64,000 nt of DNA from Planoprotostelium fungivorum. Its lineage: Eukaryota; Evosea; Variosea; Cavosteliida; Cavosteliaceae. Position numbers and translations under genes: made by a program. Shown here piece by piece: positions 44,001-58,531 of this stretch (position 1 is its first letter; each line of letters starts with the position of its first letter). The DNA lies in contig MDYQ01000083.1 in NCBI GenBank assembly GCA_003024175.1, positions 1-64,000 on the forward strand. The letters run 5' to 3'. The notes under the pieces were generated by a model. That model saw only the letters and a program-made list of their open reading frames with translations. It had not been told where the DNA came from and ran no database searches.

Positions 44001-44986
44001 CACCTATCCATCCGTTCATCATCTCGTCATCATCCGCAACACTCACCTCCTTCACGAACGTGTTCTTATACGCCCTGGCACTCAATATCCCCACGATACT
44101 GTATCTCAACTTTTTTCTGATGGACATGAGTGACATTATCACATCAGCACCCACCGATCTCCAAAGTAAGTCACATATTCGGGTCTGTGGTTGGCAATCC
44201 ATTCAGTGATCTCGACTGCGGTGGCTCGGCTGTTTAATATTCTGAGCGCTTTCTTCACGACTTGTGGGCCGAAGATGGCGTTCGAACCTGTTTGATGTGA
44301 GGAGGAGATGAGATGATGGGATGTCACCTGGTCGCTGGCTGTTGTAATGTGGCATGATGTAATTGTTGTTGTTGATGGAGACGATAGTGCCTTCTACGTG
44401 GTTCACTTTCCTCTTCTTTAGAGCCGAATCCTGCTTCGTGTGAGTGATGAGATGAAATGTGTTCGACTGACGTCCAACTTTTCTTCTCCCATGGGTGATG
44501 CTGCGATGACGTTGTTGTAAGTCTCGTTCTTCTCTTCACTCGGTTCTTCTGCCGAACTCTCAAAGGCTGGGTCGCCATCCTCGTCGGGCATCTTGTTCTC
44601 ATTTGCTTCGGGTGCGGCTTCTCTCTTCATCTTCTCAATTTCTTCCGGGCTCTTCTCCTTAAATGAGATTAGAGGGGAGGACGAAGGTCGCATTTTACCT
44701 TTTCTTTATCTTCTGTTGTGAGATTCTTCTTTCCTATCCTCTGGAGGAGTCGGTCTCGTAGAGTCTGTTTACTATCTTTCTCTTGAGTATCTTGATCTCG
44801 CTTATCGACATGTTCTTGCGTTAGTTCTTTGGGTGGGCCCTGATATAAAAGATTCAGAATGTTTCTACTCTTTTTGAAGCAGTATCGGATCGATCGAGTT
44901 CATATCATCAACGCATGCGATGTGGTGTCAAGTTGACTCTTTTGATATACCTGCTGCCCGTCGGAGCTCTCGTGGAAAGCTTCCAT
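41088..44986 (-). CDS. Nuclear protein with PHD finger, winged-helix-like domains and WD40 propeller
   Basis: One long intron-rich gene. N-terminus: acidic disordered (MEAFHESSDGQQ, KMKREAAPEANENKM). A forkhead/H1-like segment follows (VKKALRILNSRATAVEITEW, KKLRYSIVGILSARAYKNTF), then a PHD finger (VRVCNVCKGTTREGMAVCMS, CHWKCLDPPVHDPPS, WICNDCAQKDW; the C4-H-C3 ligands are visible), a basic region, a second small helical module (TTAEILTWMEEQYGHDLNLK, MWRAVVTTNLANYFLRAGRG), and a C-terminal WD-repeat domain (MSMNLSRDGNLLGTVSDLGT, VHSISVVPGTGSKFFLASCD, YVLSPNTDGKIFVWNMQTQS, IRKIIFHPSSKCILACSDDS). Joins across introns near 43300 and 42790 keep the frame, so the parts belong together. Probably a chromatin reader; I do not know this architecture from a named family. 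Confidence 0.75.
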
Positions 44987-45361
44987 CTTCTCTCTCTGTC
45001 CCTTTCTTTAAGCTTTGAATAAGAGCTTGATGTGAGGTTCTCTTCTGCTACGAGAACCCTGTAACGGAGAGAATAAGCTCAGATATAAGTCTTAGCCTCT
45101 TTAGAAACCTTCTGGAGGTTGAACTGCCCTCTATACGTTTTGCCGCGTCCTGCGCTTTAGCTTCGAAAAGCTTTGACCAACAGGGTAAGCAAGCCGAGGG
45201 ACGAATGGAATAGTTGGTCCAATATCTGTACCGACTGATCACGACTAGATGGAGGACTTTGTGGCTTCCTCCAGCGCACCTTCAAATTGACACCCGTCAG
45301 GATGACTGGGCGTTGTAGAGGCATTTGTTTATCAAAGCTCGATTTTATGTGATCACATCAC
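44987..45361. promoter_or_regulatory. Shared upstream region of PHD/WD40 gene (-) and AlaRS (+)
   Basis: About 375 bp between two divergent start codons. Short frames on the minus strand show no motifs. It presumably holds both promoters; I see no element I can name. AGCTTTGAA / TTCGAAAAGCTTTG motifs near 45010 and 45165 are imperfect inverted copies. Confidence 0.45.
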
Positions 45362-48925
<3,564 letters not shown>

Positions 48926-49352
48926 GATGATAAACGAATGGTCTTCAGTGATGAATGATGTCTCATCAGCAACAGCCTGACTTGAAACTTGGGCAGTTGC
49001 CTTCTATTCGCCAGCACAAAACAATGTGGCCATCGTGCGTGTATCACCCGAGGTAGTGCGGCTGCTCTTATCCAATCCCCATGGATCGATCGGTGAGAGA
49101 GAAGGCCTTGGTAGGTACGACCTCGGCGGGATAAGTAGAAACCGTACTCCCACTGACGCAGTAGTAGGCAGAAAAATGCAAATGATGCCGTTTAGGCAGA
49201 CGTGAAATTGATCAGATGGACTATCTAAATGATGAACCTTTTTCATTCAATATCTTCCAATGAAATGCACTTAACTCGAAGAATAAATTCATTCTACAAC
49301 GAGATATGTGGGATTATCATTTTTATTGTGCAGATCACATCAGGAGGACATC
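48926..49352. other. Intergenic stretch between AlaRS and SLU7, no gene seen
   Basis: 427 bp between two plus-strand genes. A minus-strand open frame (49004-49246) has no motifs and no plausible partners. A CCAAT lies near 49073. An AG acceptor-like site (ttattgtgcag) sits 20 bp before the SLU7 start, so SLU7 may have a spliced 5' leader here. Confidence 0.45.
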
Positions 49353-50908
49353 ATGAACATGCTTTCAGCGTCCGCGCTGGACAATAAACGTGCGGATTCG
49401 AAACGTCAGAAGGAATTAGACGAGGCCAGGAAGAATGGTACCGCCGCACCTGAGGTCGATGACGAAGGAAAGGCGATCAACCCTCACATCCCCAAATATA
49501 TCGCTCAAGCTCCTTGGTATCTGAACAAGGAGGGCCCGGGTCTCAAACATCAGAAGTCCAACAATGCAAAATCGGAGGCATCAGCCAACGAATGGTATCT
49601 GAGAGGAGCCAAGGCAGGACCAGCAGCGACAAAATATAGAAAGGGCGCCTGTGAGAATTGCGGGGCTATGACACACACGAAGAAGGAATGTTGTGAGAGA
49701 CCGAGGAAACTCGGTGCGAAATGGTCGGGAAGAGACATTGCACAAGATGAGATCGTCAAGGACATCAAGCTGGACTGGTCCGGTAAGAGGGACAGATGGA
49801 ACGGATACAACGCAGACGATTACTCCTCCGTTGTACAGAGTGAGTGAAATCCCATCCATCTCAAATCAACCCCACCATCTAACATGGACAGAGTATGAAA
49901 AATTCGAAGCCGAGAGAAGAAGAGTCAGAAAAGAAGAAGCTCAACAGAAGGCAGAGACGAAGCAAGAGAGGGACTCCGATTCCGACGTCAGCTCCTCCGA
50001 TGAAGAAGAAGAAGACGAAGAGAAGAGCGAGTTCATCGATGCCGAGGAACAACCCGTCGGTGCCACCCTCGCATCACAAGGAACAGCCGTTAAGACAAAG
50101 ACGACCGTCCGTAACCTCAGACTCCGAGAGGACCGAGCCAAATATCTCATCAACCTCAATCAGGACTCGGCTCATTACGATCCGAAGAGTCGCAGCATGA
50201 GAGAGAACCCTAACGACGGCACGAACGGAGAAGAGATCGTCTACGCTGGAGACAACTTTGTTCGAGCGTCCGGACAGACCGATGAGTTTCTGCAGCAGCA
50301 GCAGTTCTCCATGCAGAACGGAGATGACCTACACATGCAGGCAGGACCATCACAAGCCGAACTCGCCTTTAAAGAGCACCAGAGGAAGTTGAAAGAAGAA
50401 AGAGAGAAGAATCAGAAAGACATCACCGCCATGTACGGAAAGACAAAGACATCAGACATCGCCCAGCAGCCCCTCCAGCAGAGCGAAGACTACGTCGAGT
50501 ACTCTGCTGACGGCGCCATCATGCAAGGAAACAAGAAGATCATACCACAGAGCCGATACGAAGAAGATGTGATTCCAGGAAACCACAAGGCCGTGTGGGG
50601 GTCTTGGTGGTGTGAGGGCAAATGGGGCTTCTCTTGCTGCCGCCAGATGAACAAGAACGCATACTGCACGGGCCGGGCGGGTGTGGAGGCACACATCCAC
50701 GCCAGCAAGATGACGACACCGACGGCGTTCATTCAGACGAATCGAGAGGAGAGCTTGAAGAAGGAAGAGAGGGTGAGATGATGGAGAGATGGAGGGGTGC
50801 TGATGGAGGATGACAGGAGAAGAGGAAACAAGAAGAAGAAGAGGAAGAGATGAAAGTGAAGAAGCAGAGATGGGACGACCCGATGTTGAACAAAGGATCG
50901 GTGGTATA
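49353..50908 (+). CDS. SLU7: Pre-mRNA splicing factor SLU7
   Basis: Second-step splicing factor that helps choose the 3' splice site. Start MNMLSASALDNKRADSKRQK; then APEVDDEGKAINPHIPKYIA and QAPWYLNKEGPGLKHQK (the SLU7 core), GACENCGAMTHTKKECCERP (CCHC zinc knuckle), GAKWSGRDIAQDEIVKDIKL, WNGYNADDYSSVVQKYEKFE, an acidic stretch, AKYLINLNQDSAHYDPKSRS, QTDEFLQQQQFSMQNGDDL, SEDYVEYSADGAIMQGNKKI and NHKAVWGSWWCEGKWGFSCC. It ends KKQRWDDPMLNKGSVV. Only two introns. The usual N-terminal basic stretch before the core is short. Relevant in a genome where most introns are under 60 nt. Confidence 0.93.
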
Positions 50909-50941
50909 AAAAGAGGAAGGCTTTTTTATTTCTTCATCGTC

Positions 50942-51625
50942 TTAATTTGTGCATGCGTGTAGTTGGTCTCTGGTGCTCTCCATCTCTCGTCGATCAATTG
51001 ACAATTGAAGTCGGGCTTGCCCAATTGGCGGTTGACCTGCGTTGTGATGATTAGAGTCTCGAATGCATTCGAAATGAGATGGAGGGTGATGTCTTACCTC
51101 GTTGTGAGCCCAACACATCCAGTTGGAAAAAGACTTGCGGTTGTCTAGGGTGGGAGGTTTTCTCTTCATGATCTGTTGAAAGTCTTCTGCACATACGTTG
51201 CACGGATAGACCTGTGTATCGTCACCGTGATGATGATGTGATCTCGTTACCTTTGAGAACGCTTCTAAAAACTGTGACATCTCTTGCTTCTTTGTGGGTG
51301 TCGGCTGATCTGGGTAATACGCTGACATCGTGTGAAGCAGTGTCCAACCGCTGTTTCCGAGGTCTATGGTGTCTGGTGGTGGTCTCATCTCCCAGAAACC
51401 ATCATCAGATGGTGTCGCAGGTGCAGTATCTGATAGACATTGTCATCTTCTTGAAGAGAGTGAGAATTTACCTTTCTTCGGTGTCGCTGCGACTGCTGAG
51501 GTAGTGGCGGCCGCTTTTCTCATCTGGCGCATAGAAGCGAGAGCGGACATCGCATCGCAAGGTCCACAGTCTTCCTCTTGCTTCTGTATTTCCTCCAAAC
51601 TCATGTGACCCTGTCCCTTCGGCAT
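50942..51625 (-). CDS. GFER: FAD-linked sulfhydryl oxidase ERV1/ALR
   Basis: Oxidises MIA40/CHCHD4 in the mitochondrial intermembrane space. The N-terminal part (MPKGQGHMSLEEIQKQ, EEDCGPCDAM with a CxxC shuttle-type pair, poly-Ala) precedes the Erv/ALR domain: GNSGWTLLHTMSAYYPDQPT, QFLEAFSKVYPCNVCAEDF (active CxxC), SNWMCWAHNEVNRQLGKPDF and NCQLIDERWRAPETNYTHAQ. The CxxC, the WxxLHTxxxYYPDxPT FAD signature and the C-terminal Cys are all there, about 180 residues, the usual size. Three introns of 40-70 nt. The CGPC sequence before the poly-Ala tract is the likely shuttle disulfide. Confidence 0.93.
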
Positions 51626-51700
51626 GGCGATTCGATCGAAAATGTGATCACGATCACACGCGAAAATGCACAGAGAAATTTGATTTTTTTCTCGTCTCTT

Positions 51701-53741
51701 TTATGCCTTCTGGTAGTATGGAACTCGGTACAGTAGAACCTTTCCGGCTCTGTTTCCAACGGCCATGTAGCCACTGTTTGCACTAAAGTCCACACAATGG
51801 ACCTTCCCCACTGTTCTGTCTTTGTTCGGCCAATTCGAGTACGCAGTCAGGGAGGACGTGTGGTAGACTCTCATCAGACCATCATCGAGTTGACTGAACG
51901 TCGTCAAGAGCTGTTTTGTTTGTGTCAGACCTCTCCACGCTCTTCTCTCGTCTCTCACTTGATCATCGTGTGAGAATTTGAGTCCAGTGATGCCCTGCAC
52001 GATGTGATCTAAAACCTTGATGGGTTCGCCTAAAGAAGTTCCAGCCGGTGTGTTGCGATAGACATTGACCAAACCGTTGTCCGTTCTAAAGAGGTGAGAT
52101 GGGTTATGATGATGATGTCTCTTCACCCCGATACGACAAAGTTTCCAGTGTTGGAGACACAGAGTGTCTTTGTGATCATCTGTGAATCGTTGCTTCTGTC
52201 CGTGCACTTCATCATCCGAGTGTTCCAGCGGTAGATGGTACCCGTGTCTGTTATTCGAACGTGAGAGAGTGAAGAAAAGAAGAAATTTGAACAAAATGAG
52301 GAGGATAAGAATGTTTTATTATTCTCGAGAAAAAAGATTTGAAAGAATGTGAAAAGAGGAGACGTTATGAATGAATGAAATAGAGATGAAATGCACTCAC
52401 TGGATGCACATAACAACTGAGAACTGTCTTTTGAAAAGTTGCATCGAGTGTTGAACCTCTCGTTGATCGTCACATCTCTGATCCATCGCTTCGTCTTTGC
52501 AGATAAGATAGAGATGCTGCTGTTCTTTTTGCTCTGAAGTGCAATGTATTCTCCATCGGGAGATAAAGTGATGTAATCGATGTCTTTCATGGCCTTCTCA
52601 TCGCATCAGAACACGATCCATCATCGTGATGATCTCTCGTGATGAGCGTCTCACCTTTTGTACTTTGCTGTCTTTGTGTTCGGATATCTTTCCGCTAGGA
52701 ATATCGTAGCTGTAGAAGGTAGATGTTTTTCCACAGAAATAGACCTGAAGAACGCGTCACCCTCTATATCATCTACAATGCTCTCACCTGCGTGTAATCC
52801 GCTGAAAATTGAGCACAGAAGACATCACTGGGTGACATGGCCTGATGGACGAGGGGGTTCTTGCTTCCATCGACCTCCATCAGCGTCAACATCACGAACA
52901 TCATGGAGATGATGAGTGTCTCACCTGGAACAAACGAATGAAACGGTCCCTGTTGGACACCATCAAGAGTGGACTGACGTTGTGGAATTGTAGATGGTGA
53001 ACTCCGCGCTCAGATGTGTGCCCTTTGTTGACGATAGGTAGTCTTTCGATGTTGAGGATACCTTCGGTACCATCAGATGTCGATGGAATCATTTCGATGA
53101 TGATTGAAGATGGAACATATGAAACTCACCGGGTTGTATACTCGCTCCAGAGTGTCCAAACACGGCGGTCGTCTTCAACATGTCGTCATCTTCTGCATCC
53201 TGATCACGGTGAATCATATGACATCAACCCGCAGGGGCTCACCTCTTTGATCTCGGCCCATTTCTTGCTGCCGAGTCCAACGCTAGTGGCAAATTTTTGA
53301 CGTCTGCGTGCTTCGATCTCTTCATTTTCTTCATCCAAAAACTGATCGTCAACCCAGACGCTCTCCTGCTCGACAGCTATCTTATCAGTCTCACTCCATC
53401 CGATCAATCTCACCTTTGGGTGCAGAGGATGTCCCATCACCATCCTGATTTGAATGAGTGATCGAACGTACGGGATGATTCACCTTCTTTTTCAGAAAGG
53501 AAACTTCACCAGCATGGCCGAATAGAGAGTTTTCTAATCTCTCGATTTCGACCATCGTCTCTTTTTGTTTCTTCTTGTTCTTTTCGATCAACTTGGACAT
53601 CGGTCTCTTCTTAGAAGGGACCTCCACTTTATCGACATCAGCATCTCCACCGGGTACCTAATGTCTTTAATAGGTGCCATACGATGCATGAATCATCCTC
53701 ACCTCAGTAGAGGACGTCTTATCGATGAAAAAGAGGCTCAT
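51701..53741 (-). CDS. UTP18: U3 snoRNP-associated WD40 protein UTP18
   Basis: SSU-processome component that recruits the exosome in yeast. N-terminal region MSLFFIDKTSSTEVPGGDAD, then KKRPMSKLIEKNKKKQK, ENSLFGHAGEVSFLKKK, WVDDQFLDEENEEIEARRRQ, LGSKKWAEIKEDAEDDDMLK and TTAVFGHSGASIQPGMI. The WD40 domain has GVHHLQFHNVSPLLMVSNRD, VFCAQFSADYTQVYFCGKTS, DIDYITLSPDGEYIALQSKK, TLCVSNTGNFVVSGTDNG, ITGLKFSHDDQLLTTFSQLD and VHCVDFSANSGYMAVGNRAG. It ends LLYRVPYYQKA. The N-terminal RLEN..FG and DE.F..W blocks and the order fit UTP18. Seven or more introns; divergent from DPCD, 87 bp apart. Confidence 0.88.
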
Positions 53742-53828
53742 GTTGCTTTCCTGACTTCTTCACAGAAAAAAGAAAATCCCAAATGTTTTGGGTGGTCTAC
53801 AATGATAACAGGCCGTCTCGGGAGCAGC

Positions 53829-54703
53829 ATGATGATGCAGCAGTCCCAACCACCCACACAGCCCACTGTGACCGCCATCATCAGTGGCAACCGAAAGAAG
53901 TTTCACACGAGCCTCCCAGATGGTTCAGAGTCAGTGGAGGTGGCAGATAAAGATGTCCTTTGCATTAATGAAGTCTAGGAATACGACACAAGTAATGGTG
54001 CTCTGATGGTTAGGAAACGAAGGGAAAAGGTAACGACGGCGAGCGAGACGAAAACATGGAAGTACGAAGTGGGAGAGCCTGAGGCCAGAATGGCCATTTT
54101 AGATGGTAATTCACAGACCATCATGACGGAGAACGTCAATAATGTGGGTACTGTCTCATCACGATCACATCGCACTGATCACACATTAGCCCATATTTGT
54201 CGTGCAGGACTCGGTGCCTTCTTACGTATGGAGGGTCAGAAACATATTCTATCCACAAGAGGTGAGATGATGTCATCAGAACATCTCGATTGATGATCCA
54301 GAAGACTTATCAAGTGAGCTGCCAGCCTCGAGATCGTAAGATTACCATTCGAACAACAAACAAGAAGTATTTCAAAGTGTTCAACATACCAGGTGAAGTC
54401 TAGACATATATCCATCATGTAACCTCCTTCTCATCATCCACAGATATGGACGCACTCGGTAAGGAAAAGAATTGCACACGAATGAATGATTGAGACAGGT
54501 TTACCATACGAAGAGGATAAATTGAGCTGGAGCTACAGCAGTCCTACCCTCATCATCCGCTACGAGAAGCCACCGCAGATCAAGAGATTAGAAGAAGAGA
54601 AGAGGAAGGAGAGAGAGAAAGTACCTGTGGTCGATCAGGTGTTACGATGATGTCCATCACGAAAAGATCTCACATGCAACAGGAGAATTGCAAGACACAA
54701 TGA
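53829..54703 (+). CDS. DPCD: DPCD family protein (deleted in primary ciliary dyskinesia)
   Basis: Homologue of DPCD, a small protein tied to motile cilia in animals and found almost only in ciliated eukaryotes. It reads MMMQQSQPPTQPTVTAI, NRKKFHTSLPDGSESVEEYD, LMVRKRREKVTTASETKTWK, YEVGEPEARMA, then a middle exon near 54240 encoding WRVRNIFYPQEVYQVSCQPR, RKITIRTTNKKYFKVFNIPD, LPYEEDKLSWSYSSPTLIIR and YEKPPQIKRLEEEKRKERE, ending ENCKTQ. The TTNKKYxKxFxIPD motif and the GDCKTQ-like end are family marks. About 200 residues. Five introns of 30-60 nt. The start is the first of three Met codons. Confidence 0.9.
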
Positions 54704-54818
54704 TGCAGATGAGATCGACAGAGAAGAGACAGAATTACAGAATGGATTTATCGATTCTTCTTCGTTTCGTGTGTACATTGGTTTAGGTTCAGGTGTTATA
54801 TAAAGTATCTACAAGCTC

Positions 54819-55892
54819 TTACGCGCTGACTGCGACTCTCATGTCAACTTCGGGCAGAGTCGAGTGGAGGACATGCAGGGTCGTCAAGTTTTGTGTCTTC
54901 TTCTGCATCATTCTCATCATCCAAGGGTGCATCTTGATGTCTTGAATGGTGATCCTCTCATTTGGATCACGTCTCAACATCTTCTCTGTCAGATCGACGG
55001 CGTCATCAGACATCTGAACGTCCTCGGAATAGTGGATACGTCCTTCCATCACATGTTCGTGTGTCTCCTCCATGCTGTTTCCTTGAAATGGAAAACAACA
55101 GTTTAACCTGAAGAGAGTCAGAATTGCTTTTGAGCCAAAGATGAACCCACATGAGATGGAAGACGACTCCGAGGGACCAGATGTCGATGGATGGAGTGTA
55201 TGGAATGGCTTCTATGATCTCAGGTGCGACGTAATTCGGGGTTCCACAGCGTGTCCTCATGAAGTTCTCGTCGCTTTGCAGTTGGTGTTTGCTCAGACCG
55301 AAACTGTTTCGAATGAGAAGAGATACAATGATGGACGATGAGACACTCACTCGGTCAATTTGACGTCGTTCGTGGATTTGGAGAAGAGGATATTGTCCAA
55401 CTTGAGATCTCGGTGGGTGATGTTGAGAGAATGGAGGTATTCCAAAGCTTGGAGGAGCTGACAGAAGATGGTGAATGTCTTCTCCTCGCTGAAGGCTCCA
55501 TCGTTGAACAACTCGGTTTCTAGATCACCCCCTTCGACTCTGTAGAAAACATGAGTGTGATTTGTAAACGGCTGCAACTCACAACTCCATAACGATGAAA
55601 AAGTTGTCGTTGGTCTCAAAGACGTCCAGCATCTGGGCGACATGGGGGTGTTGGACGTGACTCAAGATACGGATCTCATTCTCAATCACTTTGAGGTTCT
55701 TGCAATGCTTCTTCTCCACAAACTTGATGGCGGTCTTGTCTTGGTTGCTTCTTCGCGTCGCTTGTCTTACTTCACAAAATGAACCGCTGCTTCCATCAGT
55801 CTCTTCCCCCATCAACTCCATCACCTTCCCAGCTGTCGCCCGATGTAATACTCGGACTCGGGGTGGTTGTTCTTGTAAGTCATCGGTTGCAT
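54819..55892 (-). CDS. CAMK-group Ser/Thr protein kinase
   Basis: A small kinase that is little more than the catalytic domain. After MQPMTYKNNHPESEYYIG the Gly-rich loop is RQLGSSGSFCEVRQA, the ATP lysine in TAIKFVEKK, helix C Glu in ENEIRILSHVQHPHVAQMLD, NFFIVMELVEGGDLETELF, catalytic loop ITHRDLKLDNILF (HRD), DFGLSKHQL after an intron that splits the Asp codon, activation loop TRCGTPNYVAPEIIE (TxCGTPxYVAPE) and SIDIWSLGVVFHLM. The end has DLTEKMLRRDPNERITIQDI and HPWMM. All catalytic residues are present. CAMK-type (CaMK/CHK2/DAPK-like), without an autoinhibitory region that I can see. An earlier in-frame Met at 56045 would add about 50 residues. Confidence 0.88.
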
Positions 55893-56190
55893 TATCCTGC
55901 GTCTGTCTACGTAACGTGCGTCTGTGTGGTTGTGTGTGAGTTGGAAAAGGGTTTGAGTTTTGGAAGTGGGAACTCTCCCTCTATTTCCGCTTTTCACCGA
56001 ATTTGATATGATGCTGTCAGAAGCATAGAACACAACAACATCCATTCAGAAGACTTCCCAGATGTTTCGATGTAGCATCTCCTCCCCGGTAAAGAGTGGG
56101 TTTTTCGTCGCTTCGCATGGTCATGCGTGACCTCAGCTATGGAGGACGTTTTCGTTTTATGTCTAAAAGGTCACAGCCACTTCTTCTAGC

Positions 56191-57646
56191 CTAAAGTTCC
56201 AGCTCTGGTCCTCGTCCGATTTCTGCGATACCATCAGTCATTCGAGATCTCATTCTTCTCTTCACCTCAGCCATCACCGCATGATTCTTTGGAACGAGAG
56301 TCCAATCGTCCATCTTGTAAGTCGTCGGCTCTGATGCGACAATGACGTGATGTTTGTGCTCGTTGGGAGAAGGGATGACGCTGCCTCCATCTGAACTCAC
56401 GTTGACGGCTCCCGGCCTGCAACATCATCAACTGATCGTAACATCATCATCGTCTTCACTTGTCGGGGTGACCGGGAAACTTTCGATTGAGAGAGATACC
56501 TATCGAGTCAGTCGACGTCACATGATGATGGAGGTGGAGGGGTGGAGGAGACGCACCTGCCGTCGTGGAGTAGTAGAGGGAGGGTGGCTGCTCCTCTGGA
56601 TGGTTCCTGAAACGGATGCAGAGGAGTTTGTCCCCGTCTGTCATGGCCAAATTGAGTGAGTTGGCTCCCACCTAAAGTCGACCGTTAGATTGAGGCGTAA
56701 TTGAATGTCTTTGTTTCTCACCTCTCCGTGTATGAGCTCCTTCTGGATGAAGATGATCTGTAGGGGTGAGCATGAGATGAGTGACGAGGTGTCACCTGCT
56801 CGATCGATTTTTCGATAGCTTGCTTCATCTGATTGAGAGAGTATGTCTTTGAAGCTCCATTCTGTTGGTCATCTCCAACGAGATTGGTCATGTAGAGAGC
56901 GCCGAGGTATTCACTGTCTGTCGATCCGTAGACACACTCATACATCCTCTGATGGATCATATCAGTGGAGTAAATGGAGTCGAATGCACCTGTGAGATGA
57001 GCATGGAGATCCTTCTCTTGACGATGGGCCAATGTGCGATGGTTCCATTGTGCATGAAGATGTGTCTGCCAAAGACGAAGGGATGGTTGTTAGCGGTATT
57101 GATGGCAGTGCTGGTGGCTGCCCGAATGTGTGCGAACAGAGTTCCTGATGTCTGTGTCACGATAGAAGAGGGGAAGTCATTTCACCTGTGGCGGTGTGGC
57201 CACAGATGGACTTGAAATTGATGTCGTTGAGAGGTGGCTGCCCGATTTTAGATGTCGATGGACGAAGAACCTCACCTGTGTCGTCTTGTAGGTGCAAGGA
57301 CGGGCTCCATCGGCCTGAAGATTGGTGATTAAAAATGATGCACAGTCGTCGTCACACCTCGCCAAACTCTTGTCTGATGTGGTTGTACCAGGCCAGACCT
57401 AGTCCATCGATATTGAACAGTTTGTTTCTCAAATCACATTCCGCCTGCTTTGTCTTCTCGACATTGTCATCTTCATAGTGAGCTACCAATTTGGGAAGAT
57501 AGTGATCGTGGACCTGATTCGTTTTCAGATACCATACAGATCTCATCCAGGTGCGTCACTTGTTTCGTGAGAGCGTGACCGGGTGAGACGAGAACGTCTT
57601 CTAAGAGGCACCTCTCTAGACCCAAATAACTCAACCAGCGACACAT
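56191..57646 (-). CDS. Class II glutamine amidotransferase (DUG3-like)
   Basis: N-terminal-nucleophile hydrolase of the GATase type 2 family; closest in plan to yeast Dug3, of the glutathione-degrading Dug2-Dug3 complex. MCRWLSYLGLERCLLEDVLV begins with the catalytic Cys at residue 2. After introns: HDHYLPKLVAHYEDDN, NKLFNIDGLGLAWYNHIRQE (NxDGxGxxWY), LFAHIRAATSTAINTANNHP (HIRAAT), FVFGRHIFMHNGTIAHW (FxHNGxI), STDSEYLGALYMTNL and SLNLAMTDGDKLLCIRFRN. The C-terminus holds YYSTTAG, SPNEHKHHVIVASEPTTYKM and DDWTLVPKNHAVMAEVKRRM. A His-rich insert (PPLHLHHH) may be intronic. About ten short introns. The Dug2 partner is not in this window. Confidence 0.87.
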
Positions 57647-57704
57647 GTTGGCTCCAAGGAATGGATATTTGTGTCGCCACGTGGAGTTGTAATTTAATCT
57701 CTTG

Positions 57705-58385
57705 TCAACCCTCTTTATCCTTCTTTAACATCACCAGCGTGAGACCGTCTCGAAGAGGTACCATCGTCTTCACTGTTCTCTCATCTTCCATGAGATGACG
57801 ATTGAAATTCTTGATGTTGCTGACCTTCCCAGTCTCTCTCTCCTCTACTACCTCTCCCTTCCACAGAACATTATCGAACAGCATGACTCCATCTTCTCGC
57901 AGCAAGCCTCCGTCCATGATCTTATCGTAGTACTTTCGGTAGCTGCTCTTGTCCGCATCAACAAAGATGATGTCAAACTTTGCGCCATCACAGATGAGAC
58001 GATTGAGGAGGGTATCGCATGTGCCCTGGAAGACATTCACTTGTGATGAGCGTGGGTGTCTGTCTAAGAAACTCTTTGCGATTTGAGCCAAGTCTGGCCG
58101 GATCTGCTCTCGTTCACCCACGCGCGATCGAAGGCCACGCACCTCGCAGGTCAACAGCGTGCCATCATCAGACAGACCGTCTAAGATGTGCGCGGCAGAC
58201 GCCCCAACAAAGGTTCCCAGTTCCAGCACATTCTTCGCTTTAGAGGCCCTGACTCATCATCAGATCTAAATCGCTCGAATTTGTTTGCAGCACCTGACTA
58301 ACAAATTTAAGACATTTCCCAATTCGGGACCGCATGTCATGCGGCTCATCTTCGGTGGGTAATTGGATTGAACAAAAGATTCCAT
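57705..58385 (-). CDS. SAM-dependent O-methyltransferase, caffeoyl-CoA/catechol type
   Basis: Class I methyltransferase of the O-methyltransferase family 3. Exon 1 encodes MESFVQSNYPPKMSRMTCGP and ELGNVLNLLV; a 44-nt intron leads to ASKAKNVLELGTFVGASAAH (SAM motif I, GTFVGAS), HILDGLSDDGTLLTCEV (acidic residue for SAM ribose), FDIIFVDADKSSYRKYYDKI (metal and substrate Asp in DADK), GVMLFDNVLWKGEV (DNVLW) and the tail TMVPLRDGLTLVMLKK. All marks are intact. The family methylates catechols and phenylpropanoid-like hydroxyls; the substrate here is unknown. No further membrane or targeting signal. Confidence 0.9.
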
Positions 58386-58531
58386 GTCGTCCAAGAGAGA
58401 TCCTGTGGTTCACAGTGAGTTCATTATGTTATCGGCCGAGCCATTTCCGTGACACCTGGTCTGTATCCCGTCGTGTGCCGTTGTACATATTCTTGGATGC
58501 CCGGCTGCAGTATACCTCCAACTATGTCCTC

